From Solenopsis invicta (taxonomy: Eukaryota > Arthropoda > Insecta > Hymenoptera > Formicidae): a stretch of 64,000 nucleotides of DNA. Location: NCBI RefSeq assembly GCF_016802725.1, contig NC_052667.1:27535346-27599345 (forward strand), given 5' to 3'. The position numbers were made by a program, and so were the translations under genes. A model generated the notes under the pieces. That model searched no databases. It had not been told where the DNA came from and saw only the letters and a program-made list of their open reading frames with translations. Shown one piece after another: positions 21,701-34,200 of the stretch; the stretch's first letter is position 1; each line of letters opens with the position of its first letter.

Positions 21701-24664
21701 GCGATAAAGAGAGCTTCGCTTATTGAAGCTGAGAAATCTTAATAAATACGAAACGTCGTAGTTGTATTTTATCGAATGGAAGGCGCAATTCAAATATCTC
21801 ACATTTTCTAAATATACATGTATCGTAATTTTATGTAATTTTAAAGACAGTTCGAATTGACTTTTTATCTTCCTTTTTCTTAAACGCGACGCGCGCCACG
21901 GTCGGAGGACATGCCGTTGTCGCAGCTGGGGACTAATTTCACTTTTCCATTGTCATCCGCCAGACGACAAATTGTTCGCAATTGGACAACGTACTTTCAC
22001 CGAATCGCGTGTGCAGAACGAGCGTCTTAATTGTCACGGATGTGACGCCTCGCGGTCGTTCGCGCAGATTCCAGAGGTTCCGCTTTAATTGCGCGCATTT
22101 TGCACAATAGCGCTATTGGTTGTGCCGTTTAACCGGCTGAGTGCCACACGGCGACTATCAGCGTCCGATATTTTACGCTGGCGATATTTTTATCTTCTCT
22201 TTACGTTGCATGCACGAAAGAGCTCGCTAATATCAACTTTCGAGGCAAAAATGTTGGGTTTTTAATTCAGTCACGTAAGCTTCTTTTGTATATTATTGTA
22301 CACCCGAAGATGATATCTAGATTTTAACATTGTCTTAATCCATCTATAGACACAGCAGTAATAAGTACGTGGCATTTTAAAGAGATACAAACTTTTTATA
22401 AAAGTTGCGATCAAGATAAGTATCGTTTTTTTCTATTCGAAAGATATTCTAATTAGAGGAAAATTAGATCCACAGGCGGGACCGCGTACTTGCAAATTCG
22501 GTGGCTTTCTCTCGTTTAGAAAGCATGATATTTCTACGGGTCCACGCTTTAAACCCGGCCCGGTATCAAAAGAAAGATAACAAATTTTCACGGGGAGAAA
22601 CTTCCGAGTCGTAACACGAGCGATGTCTCTTCGCCTGTATATGGTGGCGAAAAAGTAGGCCGGGTCAGTTAACGTGGACGCCGAGTACCTACATGTCGTA
22701 TACGTTTCGATAAGGCCATTATGCGAAACGCTCGAGCATTGAAGCAACCGCGAAAAATCGATCGGCGTTGACTCACGTTTTGCGAAATGATATAACCGCG
22801 TGTTTGTCACGTAACGATTGCTCGATTGCGCGTTTGCAAGATATAATTGCACTCTGAGCATAATTTAACGAGGTTAATTTCCGTTAATTGTGACTTAGTT
22901 GTAATTTAGTACCAGTAAATTGAGAGTTAATAAATAATTATATACATATGCATGTACGCTGCAGTGATGCGTGTCGATAATATAAAACTGGAACGGACCG
23001 CGCCAATGATTTAGAGAAGTAAAAGGTGAAATAGAACATAAATTGAACGCTTATCTTAGGAGTAAAGTGTGAAAGAAACATTGATCGCTCCATTTCAGGG
23101 TGTTAATATTATCTGCAATCGACAAACGGATTTATACATCTTCACATCACGGATTATTCCTCGCTCTCTTGTGCCAAATCGAAGATTTACTTTTCATTAA
23201 AGAAAATCGTGGCAAAATAAGTAACATTGGGTAATCGAAGCGTAAAAAAACAAAATTATTTCAAGATTAAAGACAACAATGTTGCGATTGTGTTCTGTAG
23301 CTGGTTCACTTTTACAATAACGATACTTAACAGAAACGAAAGGGGTGCGCGTAGAGTGAGATAAATTCCAACGCTCCACACGGATTTAACTTACAGATTA
23401 CCCCGCTTTGGGTAATCCTGAAAACCTAAATCGTCAACGTTTTGTTTTTTTTTTTTTTTTTTGAGGTATCGCGAGCGCGGGAAGACGATGATGAATCGCG
23501 CGATCTAATTAAGAGCAGGCGATTAATGCCGCGGCAATACATGGCGCGCACAAAGCGCGTGCGAACCAGGCTGAGAACCGCGACGGGCGTGCACTTTCGC
23601 GGAATAAAACTCGTCGGCCGGGATTTTAATTAAAGAGGAACACCGCTGTGTGCGCCGGGGCAGTATGATACGGCGATGCATCAAGTGCGCGAAACGTCAC
23701 GGCCGCGCGGCGAATTCGGCGACGAGCAATCACGCAACTCTCCAGTGCTAACTTTTACCTACGGTTAATCTCCGCGACGTTCATTCGCGTGTCGATGACT
23801 CTCGTCGCATGGTAAAAATTTCATTCCGTAGGTACTAATTAATTTTAATCCTCCGCGCAACCCCGCGGGATAACACGGCGGTGTAAAATGATTAATTGGT
23901 CGTGGGAAATATTCACAGGCTTCAACACGACAAGAGATTGAAATTAAATAGTTAAGAAAAATTTATTTGTATAATAATACAATTTTTACATCGACAATAA
24001 CAAGTAATGATTCTTTCTCGCGTTAAGGTAGTGCGTATATAATTTGAAAAATCCAATTTCAATGAATAATATATGGTACAAGGCGAACGCGGCGTTCTAT
24101 ATTTTCAGCTTCAACTTTTTCAATATCATCTAATTAAAATTGCAATGTTTATTACAATAATTTCTTTAGTGTCTTTATCAAGGCTCGTGTATCGAAAGGT
24201 ATTTGATATTAATATTTGTTTAATTACAACAACCGACAATTAATTTGAGATGGAGTGCTTTAATGGCAGAGCTCTGTGTTATTGCCGTTCATAAAAAGGC
24301 AATTAAATTACTACACAGGCGGAAGTACAAATTAATTAAGAAATGATAGAAAAATTTCTTTCTTTCAAGCAAATTAGCGTGCAATTAAAATCTGCTCTAG
24401 AATAAAAAAAAAACATTGCTTTACGATTTGAATATCGCTACTAACGTCTTTGAAGTGCCATATAATCGTCTGTGGCGGTTGCCAATTATAAGATCGTAAA
24501 ACAGTAAGAAACAGAGAAATCAATAAGAATATTGATGCAACAAAATTAATGATGGAATTTTAAGGAACTTAGTAGATATTCTGTTATTTCTAATCATCAG
24601 TTGTAGCATTTATACAAGAGTATTCTATAATTAAGTGAAAGGAAGAAGAGGCGTTATAATATAC
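18732..24664. other. No gene recognised; upstream of the ZP gene
   Basis: This 5.9-kb stretch should contain intron and possibly the signal-peptide exon of the minus-strand ZP gene, but no hydrophobic leader followed by a phase-0 donor was found. It holds a short CA run near 20503-20526, a poly-T run near 23443-23462, and AT-rich DNA with CpG-rich patches (for example 20860-21250, 21890-22160 and 23460-23800). A mariner-terminus-like string occurs near 20749. The minus-strand open frame continuing past 18731 to 19121 crosses the acceptor and is read-through into the intron. Confidence 0.55.
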
Positions 24665-24718
24665 ATCTTTATAGTTTAGACCTAGATTTAAAAATCCAGA
24701 GATTTGTGACACTATAAA
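24665..24718 (+). repeat. Left arm of inverted repeat pair
   Basis: A 54-base arm starting ATCTTTATAG and ending CTATAAA. It pairs with 25918-25971 on the opposite strand with about three mismatches. Confidence 0.85.
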
Positions 24719-25917
24719 CCTGTTAAATAAAAAATAAGTTTAAAAGTCTCACATATAGCAAGTGCCTCACAAAAAGAAAATATTTATGTATTGCAGTATC
24801 CGCGGAGAATCTTTAAAAAATTTATAACAAAATCTTTCCAATATTTTTCGCATTTTTTCAAAGCGCATGGAACATGTATTTTATTAAACAAAGAAAATAC
24901 AATAAAAATTGTATAGCACAATGCAAAACGATTATAGAATCATCATCGATGGTTAGTTGAAATGACATGGGAAAGGCCGGTAACGATTTTAAATTACAAG
25001 ATCGCTAAGCTGGTTGCTGGAACGAGTGCAATGGGAAGCTCTGTGGTCGTCCACAAGATTGCACGTTGTTAAGAGTCGCAAATACAGGGAGCGGTTTATT
25101 CCCATTCATTACGACTTGTCAATGGCGGTCTGACAACGTCTAAGAAAACTTTCAATGCTAAACCACGCATATTAGCTCTTTAAAAGGCGGAGCACAATCA
25201 CTTCCTCCTATTATATCTACTTCACCATTTTTAACCACATATTTTTTAATCTAGTTTCGTCATACTCCCGCGGAATGCGCGTAATGATATAAAACGTTGT
25301 GAATAAATGTTATAAATAAGGATTAAGAGTATGTGATCTTTTTGGTTTCTATTCGTTCTTCTTTGGAAACGATGCAACTACATTCGTATGCTACTCTCGT
25401 ATTAGATTTCACAGGTCGTGACATGATTCAGCACATCTATTTTGGATTGCTTTCTATCCCATCTTACGTACGGCATTAAAGGAAATAAAAACTTTAAGAG
25501 AGAAACAAGGATCAAAGATATTATAACTTGAATACGTTAATCGCGCGAAGACTATAACGGGAGAGAATTGGACAGAGCTGCATTAATTTCGTGGTACATA
25601 AATCATAGGAATTTCACATTCCTATTCGTAGACGTACGAAAATGACAGTGCCTCTAAAGATTATTTAAATTAATTACTTCCGTCGAAACTATGAACAATG
25701 TTTGCTAACAGTGGTCGAAAGAGTTCGAAATTAGTAAAATTTATTATGCATCATTAAAAGAATTAGTTTTGAGAAAACTACATTTAATATTTTATTTCGG
25801 TAATATAAACTTTTTAGTTACTGTCATATTAAGATTAGTTCATTTATTATCGCATTTTGTAAAGAGCTTTAATTTTTCTATTTGTGAAACTCTTATACTT
25901 ATTTCTTATTCAGCAAT

Positions 25918-25971
25918 TTTATAATGTCACAAATCTCTGGAATTTTAAATCTAGGTCTAAGCTATAAAGAT
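25918..25971 (-). repeat. Right arm of inverted repeat pair
   Basis: The reverse complement of 24665-24718 with about three substitutions. It ends outward in CTATAAAGAT. Confidence 0.85.
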
Positions 25972-26121
25972 ATTTATGAGTTACTCTCGTATTAAGACTT
26001 GTCTACTTTAAGTCAAAGCAGCGACAAGAGATTTTTCAAATACCTCTGCGAAGCTAGCAATTTTATCGATCGTTTGATACGAATGATATAAAACCGATAT
26101 TCACTTCACTACATAATCGGA

Positions 26122-26345
26122 ATGAAGAAAGAGGGAAAGAGAGGGGGGGGGGGGGGGGGAGATGGAATGAATAGAGGTAGTAGGAAAGAGAAAGACGAGA
26201 ATGATGATGGAGGAAAAAGAAAAAGCGTGAGAAGTCGCGAGAGGTGGGAGGACGAAGGAGGTAGCTGGTGAACGATGAAGAGAGAGAAAGAAGAAGTGAA
26301 GATAGTGGGAAACAGAAGGAGAGAGAGTACCGTCTAGAGAGTATA
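26122..26345. repeat. Purine-rich tract with a 17-G run
   Basis: About 220 bases of nearly pure A/G on the plus strand, including an uninterrupted G17 at 26143-26159 and many GA and GAA motifs. It directly precedes a GC-rich block with initiator-like sequences. Long G runs and mirror purine tracts favour quadruplex or triplex structure. Confidence 0.85.
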
Positions 26346-26780
26346 GTTGAAAGAGGGCATTGCGTCCGGCGCAGTGACCTACTATCTTCGGTTCGACGGC
26401 TCGGCTATGTAGTCAGCGGTTAGAGTGTGTAGCGTACACACAGAGGAGGCACGCACGACAAGGGTACACAACAGGTACACAAGAGGCGTAAATGTGGATG
26501 CGCCGGCCGCGTATTTCCTCCTACTTTATCTTCCGCCGCCGTCGTCCGACGGCCTGTGCATTCGGCGTTATTATATCGGCGTACTTCTCTGTCGCGCCGC
26601 AACGCTGCGCGGAAAAAGGAAACACGTAAATTATAGCGTGTATGTGTACCAGCCCTCCTGCCTCCCGCGGTGCACCCGACGCGGCTCACCGCCTCTGTTT
26701 GCTCGTTTCTTCGATAAATCTCGAAATATTGAAGCCAATTACAAATTGGATGGCCTAACGCGCTAGTTTCTCGCGGCGTG
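26345..26780. other. GC-rich block, possible promoter or untranslated exon
   Basis: CpG-rich sequence beginning with GCAGTGACC and AGTCAGCGGTTAG initiator-like strings after a purine tract. Overlapping open frames exist on both strands, as expected from base composition, and none shows a domain. It could be a transcription start for either strand, including a distant first exon of the ZP gene. I cannot choose between these. Confidence 0.3.
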
Positions 26781-27153
26781 ACTCCTATTTGATTCCCGCC
26801 GGTGGTTTTCTCCTATTAGTTATTATGTTAAACGTCGTTACGCTCAACATCTCTCCCTCTTTACTTATGTCTTGTTATCGAGAACGACAGGCGTGTAATA
26901 CAGATATAAATAATACAAGTGTACGAAACGAGCACGGAGCATTTAATTTCCGTGGTCACAAGATGAAACGAGAGCTTTTCTTTCTTTTTCAAAATTAAAT
27001 GCATATTGTTGTGTTGATTAGCGCGAAATCTCTTTAATCAATCATTATTTTCTTCGGAGTTGACGCTAACACGATTTGTCACGATTAATTGAACTATTGA
27101 AGCAATGCTATGCTAATGCGTTATACAAAATCAATTTATAATCAATTTATATA

Positions 27154-27374
27154 CACAGAAAAAAAATAGTATCAAATTAACAATTCATTGTTTTATATAT
27201 AAGCAAGAATATAAAATTTTCCTGGTAGAATTTTTGCTTACACGAAGAAAAGAATTTTCTTTATGTAAGCAAAATTGTGTCTGTTCAAGATTATAAATTT
27301 TTCCAAGAAGATTTTATATTCTTGCTTATATATGAAACAATGAATTGTTGATTTAATAATAATTTTTTTCTGTG
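27154..27374. mobile_element. 221-bp hairpin MITE with TA flanks
   Basis: The ends are CACAGAAAAAAAATA and TTTTTTTCTGTG, flanked by TA on both sides (27152-27153 and 27375-27376), the target duplication typical of Tc1/mariner elements. The arms pair for roughly 75 bases: AATTCATTGTTTTATATATA on the left is mirrored by the right arm near 27325-27352. The centre has a nested palindrome (TTTTGCTTAC against GTAAGCAAAA). There is no coding capacity, so it is a non-autonomous element. The arms have a few mismatches, so the copy is not brand new. Confidence 0.88.
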
Positions 27375-27376
27375 TA

Positions 27377-29870
27377 AGGCGTAGCGTACAGAAAAACTTT
27401 TATAAAAATAAAATCCGCAAAACACGATAACAGAGCCCCTAAGAATAGAATAATTTCTTTCAAAATCGAACCGCTTGCCTGCGTTTTATTTTTTACCATG
27501 TATGTTGCATTACGTGTTTTAGCAAACGCGATGAAAATATAATAGGAAAATACATGATGTAATTATTACGAGTAAGATCGCACGAAGTAATTGCCCTATC
27601 GAGGATGACCTTTCGGAAGCAATTAATTCACTTCCCACGCAAAGAAGTGAATTCCCATATGTGCGAAGACAATCAACCGGGGGATCATCACTCGTTAACA
27701 AACGTCCCCGCGAGCGTATCCGTATTTACCGATTATACGACGCGGTCAAGCCGCTTCATTCAGACTTTTGCTTCAGAAAACATCAGCGTCGCGGCTATAT
27801 ATGTGGCACAGGCAGAGCCCGCGGCTACGGTGATTCCTCTTAAGCATTAACTTAACGTCGTGTTGATTCTCGGCCAGCGGCACGTGCACACGTCGCATAG
27901 CGGTCCCGGAGATACGCCGAACATCAATGGAGTATCACTTTTTGCCGGGGACCGGGTGAATTTTTTAACGGTTACATCAGTTTTTTAACGGTCGTCGAAA
28001 CGCCGATCGTCTCGTCAAGTACACATCTCCGAATTTCTCGAGATCGCTAATTCCTCGCGAATTAGCATGTCTACGCGTGAAATGGTGTCCCTTTTAACGT
28101 AGAGAACGGTGAAGTAGATTCGAGGATTCGAGAACGCTTAGACCCCGAGTAAAGTTTTCAATAAAAAGAAGAATGCTCTCTGGGCGAGCTCTCGATAAAT
28201 ACCGGGGATATTTGCGAATTCTTTTAGTTTGAGATATTTCCGAGGAAGGTCGATTATCCGGAAATTAGAGGACGCGTAAAAAAAAAGATTCCTGTAATCG
28301 TTACTATCAGTGAAATTCATTGTACTGTGTATATTATGTACGTGCTTCTACTTGACAGATTTAATCAATATTGCCTGCGAGCGTACGACGGGTTGCAGGC
28401 TATAATTATGGAGCGTTGGACACCGCGTCGCGCCGGTAATTCTATTTCTAAACGTGTATAATTCACCAAACGTCGCAAAACGTAAAGATACAATGTACAC
28501 ACTACAGGTGCGTAAATAACTTCACCCATTTTACGTGGCGCGGCATAACGGTTACCGTATTAACGACCTGTCTGTCACTCTGAAAAGGGGGAGAGAATAC
28601 ACTCTAACCGCGAGTAGTAATCTTCGTTGTTCAACTGAGAATTATTGCGCAGTGAAATTACAATGTCGATCGTCGTGGCATGCGAATTTACCGTGAGGCA
28701 TTATCAATGTATCGCGCGACGCATATAGGCGGGAATGCATCAATCGGCCTCTCGCGAAATTAGAAAATTGACATTGTGTTCGCCAGATTAATTCCTGCAA
28801 TTTATTTGCGGGATAAATTGACGGAATTTCAATATCAGTCTTTATTATGCCTATGTTGTTTTATTTCGAAGAAAGTTAATTAAATGAATGAATTAAGCAT
28901 GTGATAATTTAAAACAAATTAATTAACAATTGTTAAAAATTTTAAAAGCTAAAGCTTTTTGATATTTTATTCTTTTAAGAAGTAATAAGCCAAAATTTAT
29001 GAAAGTACTGCTTCATGCCCGAGTTACAGTTGTTAATATACAGGAAAGCGATTTAATTCTAGCTTTAATTTTTGAGAAAGTAACATCACTCACGGCCAAT
29101 AGTAAGGGCAGCAATAAGAGAAAAGCTGTCTTCCATATATTCCGCCACGTCCTCTCCATCATGTGCGTGTCCTCTCTGTAAAAAGAAATAAACCTGAAAA
29201 ATTGATAACTGTATTACCGTGAGCCTCGTGTCATCTATCGATCTGAAGAGAGGATAAATTTTTGAACAATTTTTGATCGACGATAACATCGATTCACGTC
29301 AGTAAGGCGACATTATTTATGAAAATAGACAGACTCGATGACACATCATAAAGATTGTAACATAAATACGTCAATTAAATAATTTTGATAAATATCAATT
29401 AAGAATACAAAAGCAACAACGTGAACAACGGGTAATTTTGTCGCCGGTCAAACACGCGAATGTCATGTATACTTGTCAACGAAAAACGTTACGCAATGAG
29501 CATTTAACCCACATACTCAGAGCACGGGAATTTACGCTCGAAAGCGCTTCAAAATCTAATCCTAGAAACAAATCTACACTCGCGCAATATCGCATAAAAT
29601 CACCACACACACATTCTATAGGGTACAATCACAATCCGCAACGAGAGGTAACTAATTTTATTTCACGAAAGTGATCCGTGACGTATGGGTTACTCGACCG
29701 TTTATCGAAATAGTAAGTTCACGTGAAAATTTGCGCAGGTACAACGATACCCCGGGGCTCAACTCGTCAGATAATATCTCTCGCAAACATACGAAAGCAC
29801 GCGTGGTTACGACAGCTCCCTTTGGAATGCGGAACGCATTCGGGACCAGTCTTGCGGAAGAAGGACATTA
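27377..29870. other. No gene recognised
   Basis: Mixed AT-rich and CpG-containing DNA. Short open frames on both strands carry no recognisable domain. A small imperfect palindrome with TTCACTTC and GAAGTGAA arms lies near 27629-27653. Nothing else stands out. Confidence 0.55.
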
Positions 29871-31260
29871 ATCGATGCACCTCGTTGCGTGTTCTTCCGG
29901 TTCCTGGGCGCCTCGTTCTATCGAAGAAACCCGCGATCACTTGGACGATCCCCCCGCGAAAACCACCTGCTTTTCCCCCTTAACGAACCCGCGAATGCAC
30001 CGACCGCAACGGGAAGGCTCCAACAACTCGCGTCAGTCGATCCTCATCGGGCCCGCTGCTACGCGCTTTTCGCTTCGTTCTTTTTTTTTCTTTTACTTTT
30101 TTTTTTACCGTCGTGCTCTCGTGTGCGACCGCAAGGATTCGACGGGCCCAGAGGTGATTTTCCTGGCCGACGGGGACCGACTGAAGGTGCGAGCCACACT
30201 CGTCTCGGCCACGAGCCACGTCCCAGTGACCTACTGAAGATCTCGATCGCGCTCGTCCATCGCCCCTCTCGCCCTCCCTCCCGAGTACGACGTAAGGCCC
30301 AAACAGGCCCACCGTCGACGGCATTGCTCCCACCATTGCGCCCGATTGCTCCTGCTCTTTTTTTCACTCGCGTTTCTCCCTCTTTCTCTCCTCCAACAGC
30401 GGGTAGAGAGACCTCACGGCACAGGTGAAAGACACGCGCAGGACGAGATATCCGCGTCACGCGTCTCGACTGAAGTTTTCATTAAAAAAGAAAAAAAAAG
30501 ATTTTCAATGAAAAGGTTAAAATTAGAAATGCCGTAACGAGAAAGTGACGTAAGTGATGTTCGCTGCAATGTACAACGCTTCCACTCCGAATCTCGCAGT
30601 AACGAGTTCTGCAGCAGCATGCAGCATGCAGCATGCTTCCATATGCACCGCCAACCGGAACGCGAAAGCCACGAAGATTACGCGTGAAATTTTGGCGCGT
30701 CCGCACCGCGAGGAAACTTGAAATTTCTGGCGCAAACGATGCAGCACGGTGCAACGATCGAATCGTCGCAGTAGGAGATCGAAAGTTTCCTCATCAGCTT
30801 TTTTTTCGAGTCAAGCGGAATCTCGGGACGAGAACCGTCCGTCGTGAGGTCGTCGTCGCGACGGGGAGCGAAGAAATCGGGAAGAGAAGATGGGGGAGAG
30901 GAAGACGGAAGCTGCTCGTCTGGGATACTCGACTCGTGACTCGAATAACACGGTATCGCGGCACGAGATCCCAAGATGGAAACCAGGAGAGGCGCCTCGC
31001 CGCGAACTGGCTGGCTCCAATTTCAAAAAATCGCGCGATGAAATGGCGCAAGTCCCCCGTTGAAACCGGGGCGCATTCCTCCGCTTGAAAATTGAGTCAC
31101 GACACACGGACGATTGCTGATCTTTCCTAAGTCCAATTTCGCGAATCGTCTCCCGGACGGCCGACATATATCCTGGTGTCGGGGGTAAAGGGTCGCCGCG
31201 AGCAATGCACAAGATTTCGTAATACTCGCGCGGAATACGGAAGCGACTTGCACTACGTTT
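29870..31260. other. GC-rich block with overlapping open frames on both strands
   Basis: A CpG-rich 1.4-kb stretch where several frames stay open on both strands, mostly Arg/Ser/Pro-rich, without a domain or convincing splice structure. It includes a triplicated GCAGCAT unit at about 30611-30636 and homopyrimidine runs near 30078-30112 and 30355-30400. It may be a regulatory region or an untranslated exon of an unidentified transcript. Confidence 0.35.
30611..30636. repeat. GCAGCAT short tandem repeat
   Basis: Three direct copies of the 7-base unit GCAGCAT, preceded by GCA. Because the unit overlaps GCATGC, the run is also self-complementary. Confidence 0.85.
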
Positions 31261-34200
31261 GTCGCGATTTTCTCATATACGGATTTCCTCCCCGCACAGG
31301 CCTTTATTTATCTTAATTCGCGCAATTTGCGCAACACCCCGCGATGTCCAACATTACGTTCAGTAGTATCATCGAAAGGGATATGGCTGTTCGTTTAATG
31401 GCTGATCGGAACAAAGGAACTTATCTCGATAAATGATTATTTATGAGTCGGATGTGTGCCCTCTCGTGGACTCGCGTCCGCTCACTCGCATTGTTCGACG
31501 CTTTCATTTTCGTTTCTCGAAAACTTCGCGACAGCGCTGCATTCGTCCGCATTTGCGTAATGCCGCGACCGATAAGAACGAGACTCGAAAGCTAACCGGC
31601 AGCAATGGGTCTGGCCTAGATTTCTCACCCGCATGGGTGCTAACTCGTCCATCCGGAAATGGCTTATGGTAGCCGACGTACGCCGGGGGATAACGATACG
31701 GTAGATAATACGCGAAAGTGCGAGTGAACGCGTTCTCCTTCGCGTACGCATATTTCTTTTTCTTCTTTTTCTGTTTTTTCCTTTCTTTCCTTTTCTCGAC
31801 GTTTGATTTCCCGAGCGCGAAGATTGCGGCGCGGCGCGAATATTTCCGGTAGGCCGATCCCCCCCTCGCATGTTTTTATTCTAGCCAAGTACGCGCGAGA
31901 CTCGTTCAATCTCCAGGTTTCTACGGTATAAAAAATTTGTATATTCCGTAATATCGCAATTTATCGAACATCATGTCAGATTAAGGATGTTTCCAGGTAA
32001 TAACGCGATGAGCGGTGCATTATTGAGTAGACTAATGTTATCAGAATGCTGATTCACTTTAATAATTTGGCTTGATCAAAGGGGACTTTTCGTACTGCCG
32101 TAACCCCATGTCTAAATGCGAGATCATTACAATTATGGAAAGTGAATTGTACAATCTATTGACATTATTTGTCGTCGAACGATCATATTCATAGGTAGTT
32201 TTATTCGAAATATTAAACCGGTATTTGAAAATTCTGTGGGTCGTTCCCCTTTTTTTCTTTTTATTTTTATCTGAAAGGGATATCTTTCATTCATCGAATT
32301 TTTTCACCCCAATAATTTTTTCCCCCCTTTTAGCCAACCAATTGGCTTTTTATCTCTATAGTATGCGAAATCCTTTATTCGTTGGATTGATGTAAGTAAC
32401 TATATCGAATTTGCCGTATTAAAAGCTTTACGACAAGTGTCGACGAGACATATCACGAAACAGTCGACATAAAAAAAAATCCATGATTTCCAGTCAATCA
32501 CTACGAAGCGTCACTTCGTTTCTTCGACCATTTAGTCTGGACGACTCGTCCGTCGTGCTATCACGAACTGGTATAAGTTTAGTCGAGGCTGCGCTAAATC
32601 TCCATCGTCCGTCTGCGGGCAATAGTTACCCCATTGGGTTCCTTACGTCGCGCACGATTCAGGCCAAATTCGATCAGCCAATTATATTCTTCTACTTGAA
32701 TTGCCTCGACTGAGAAGTTCAATCAGGGACACGACATTTTAGAATCAACCAAACTAGCCTGGATATTTATGTGATTTCAGCGAGATGTATTTTTGCAACC
32801 TTAATCCTAAATGATTAATTTAACGACGATTATTTGACACGGCCACGAATTATTGCTTCCTTGTGATAAAATTTTGTTTTTAACGTAATATTTACGTACA
32901 TCATTTATTACAAATTAATAGCTACTTATAAATTTAATTGTCAAAAGCAATTTTCAAAATTTTTAAATAATTTTGGAAGTATTTTTTCCTCAGCAATCAA
33001 AACATAATTTAAAAAAAAAGATTCTATATTTTTCATGTGTATAATTCTCAAAAACTTATATATTATATTTTTAATAATGTATCAGAAGAAAGTCGAGCGT
33101 GATTATTATGAGTATCACGTACAATGCACGTGAGCAACGAAACGAAAATCCGGACAGACTCGCTGATGTTCCAAAAAAGTATATCTATAGAAAGGCAGGC
33201 TATTAAGAGAAAGCGGCCTCGAAAATTAATCCTTGCGATCGTGGTGCCCTAACAAAAATCGTGAGCCCATGCGAGATGAACTAGTCCAAACAGACTCCAA
33301 GAATATTGTTTCACAAACCCAAATTTTCCAATGACGAGGATCTTCCACAGAGAAAAGGAGAGGACTGCCTACTTACTCGCGCTATAAAATCCGGTATTTA
33401 TGTGTACTCCAGCATTTACATATGCATACACACATAAGCGTCCGTGACTCTCGAGAAACCGTACAATCCGGCAGTCTGAGAAATAGCCAAACGAAGAGTC
33501 TGATATCCAGGAGAAAGAAGGACAGAAAGAGAGAGAGAGGGGGGGGCAAGAGGGAGAGAGGATGACATTTGTAGAATCTAAGATGTATGCATGCGAATAA
33601 GAGAATCCTGTTTTGAAGTACGTAACATAAAGGCGGCGGTTTGCCGACGTGAAATCCAAATATGAACAGGTTTTTAATTTTAAAAAGCAATTTCCTGTGA
33701 ATTAATCACTTGAGAATTGTTAATCAAAGTATACAGCGTAATATAATACTGTATTGAAATATACTTTTTATTTTATTCATTTAATAATATCATATTAATA
33801 TTATTAGCAGTTATATATATTTTATTTTGTTTTCGCCTGAAAACTCATTATATATAATCAGATAAGTGATATATATATATATATAGTTTCATTCATAAAT
33901 TTTCATGTCAATATATACAAGGACATGAGGAGAGCGAGAGGAAAAGCAAAAGGACAAAAATGTGCAATGAGTTATTTATAAATATACATTGAAATAACAC
34001 TAAAAGTATGAGAAAGCGATCGGGTGAAGCAATGACCTCGTTTCTTATCATCAACGCATAATTACTGTTGATTTTCTTTTGCTAATCAGAAAACTGATTA
34101 CACAATCACGCTTAGCCGAGTAAAGAAAAAGACTTCCGCAAACATCGCGTATTTTGTGACTTGCATACTAGCGTGGAGTCAAATTTAAATCAATAATACT

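Larger units (their letters stand above)
24665..25971. mobile_element. 1.3-kb interval bounded by 54-bp inverted repeats
   Basis: Positions 24665-24718 and 25918-25971 are inverted copies with about 51 of 54 bases matching; both contain AGACCTAGATTTAAAA and CCAGAGATTTGTGACA. The outer ends read ATCTTTATAG and CTATAAAGAT. The 1.2 kb between them has no substantial open frame. This suits a non-autonomous DNA transposon with long terminal inverted repeats. Two independent insertions of a short element in opposite orientation would look the same. No clear target-site duplication is visible. Confidence 0.6.

Noticed and set aside
29889..31253. Long open frames on both strands in the GC-rich block at 30-31 kb
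   Set aside because: Stop codons are rare here because of GC content; frames overlap on both strands, are Arg/Ser-rich and show no domain.
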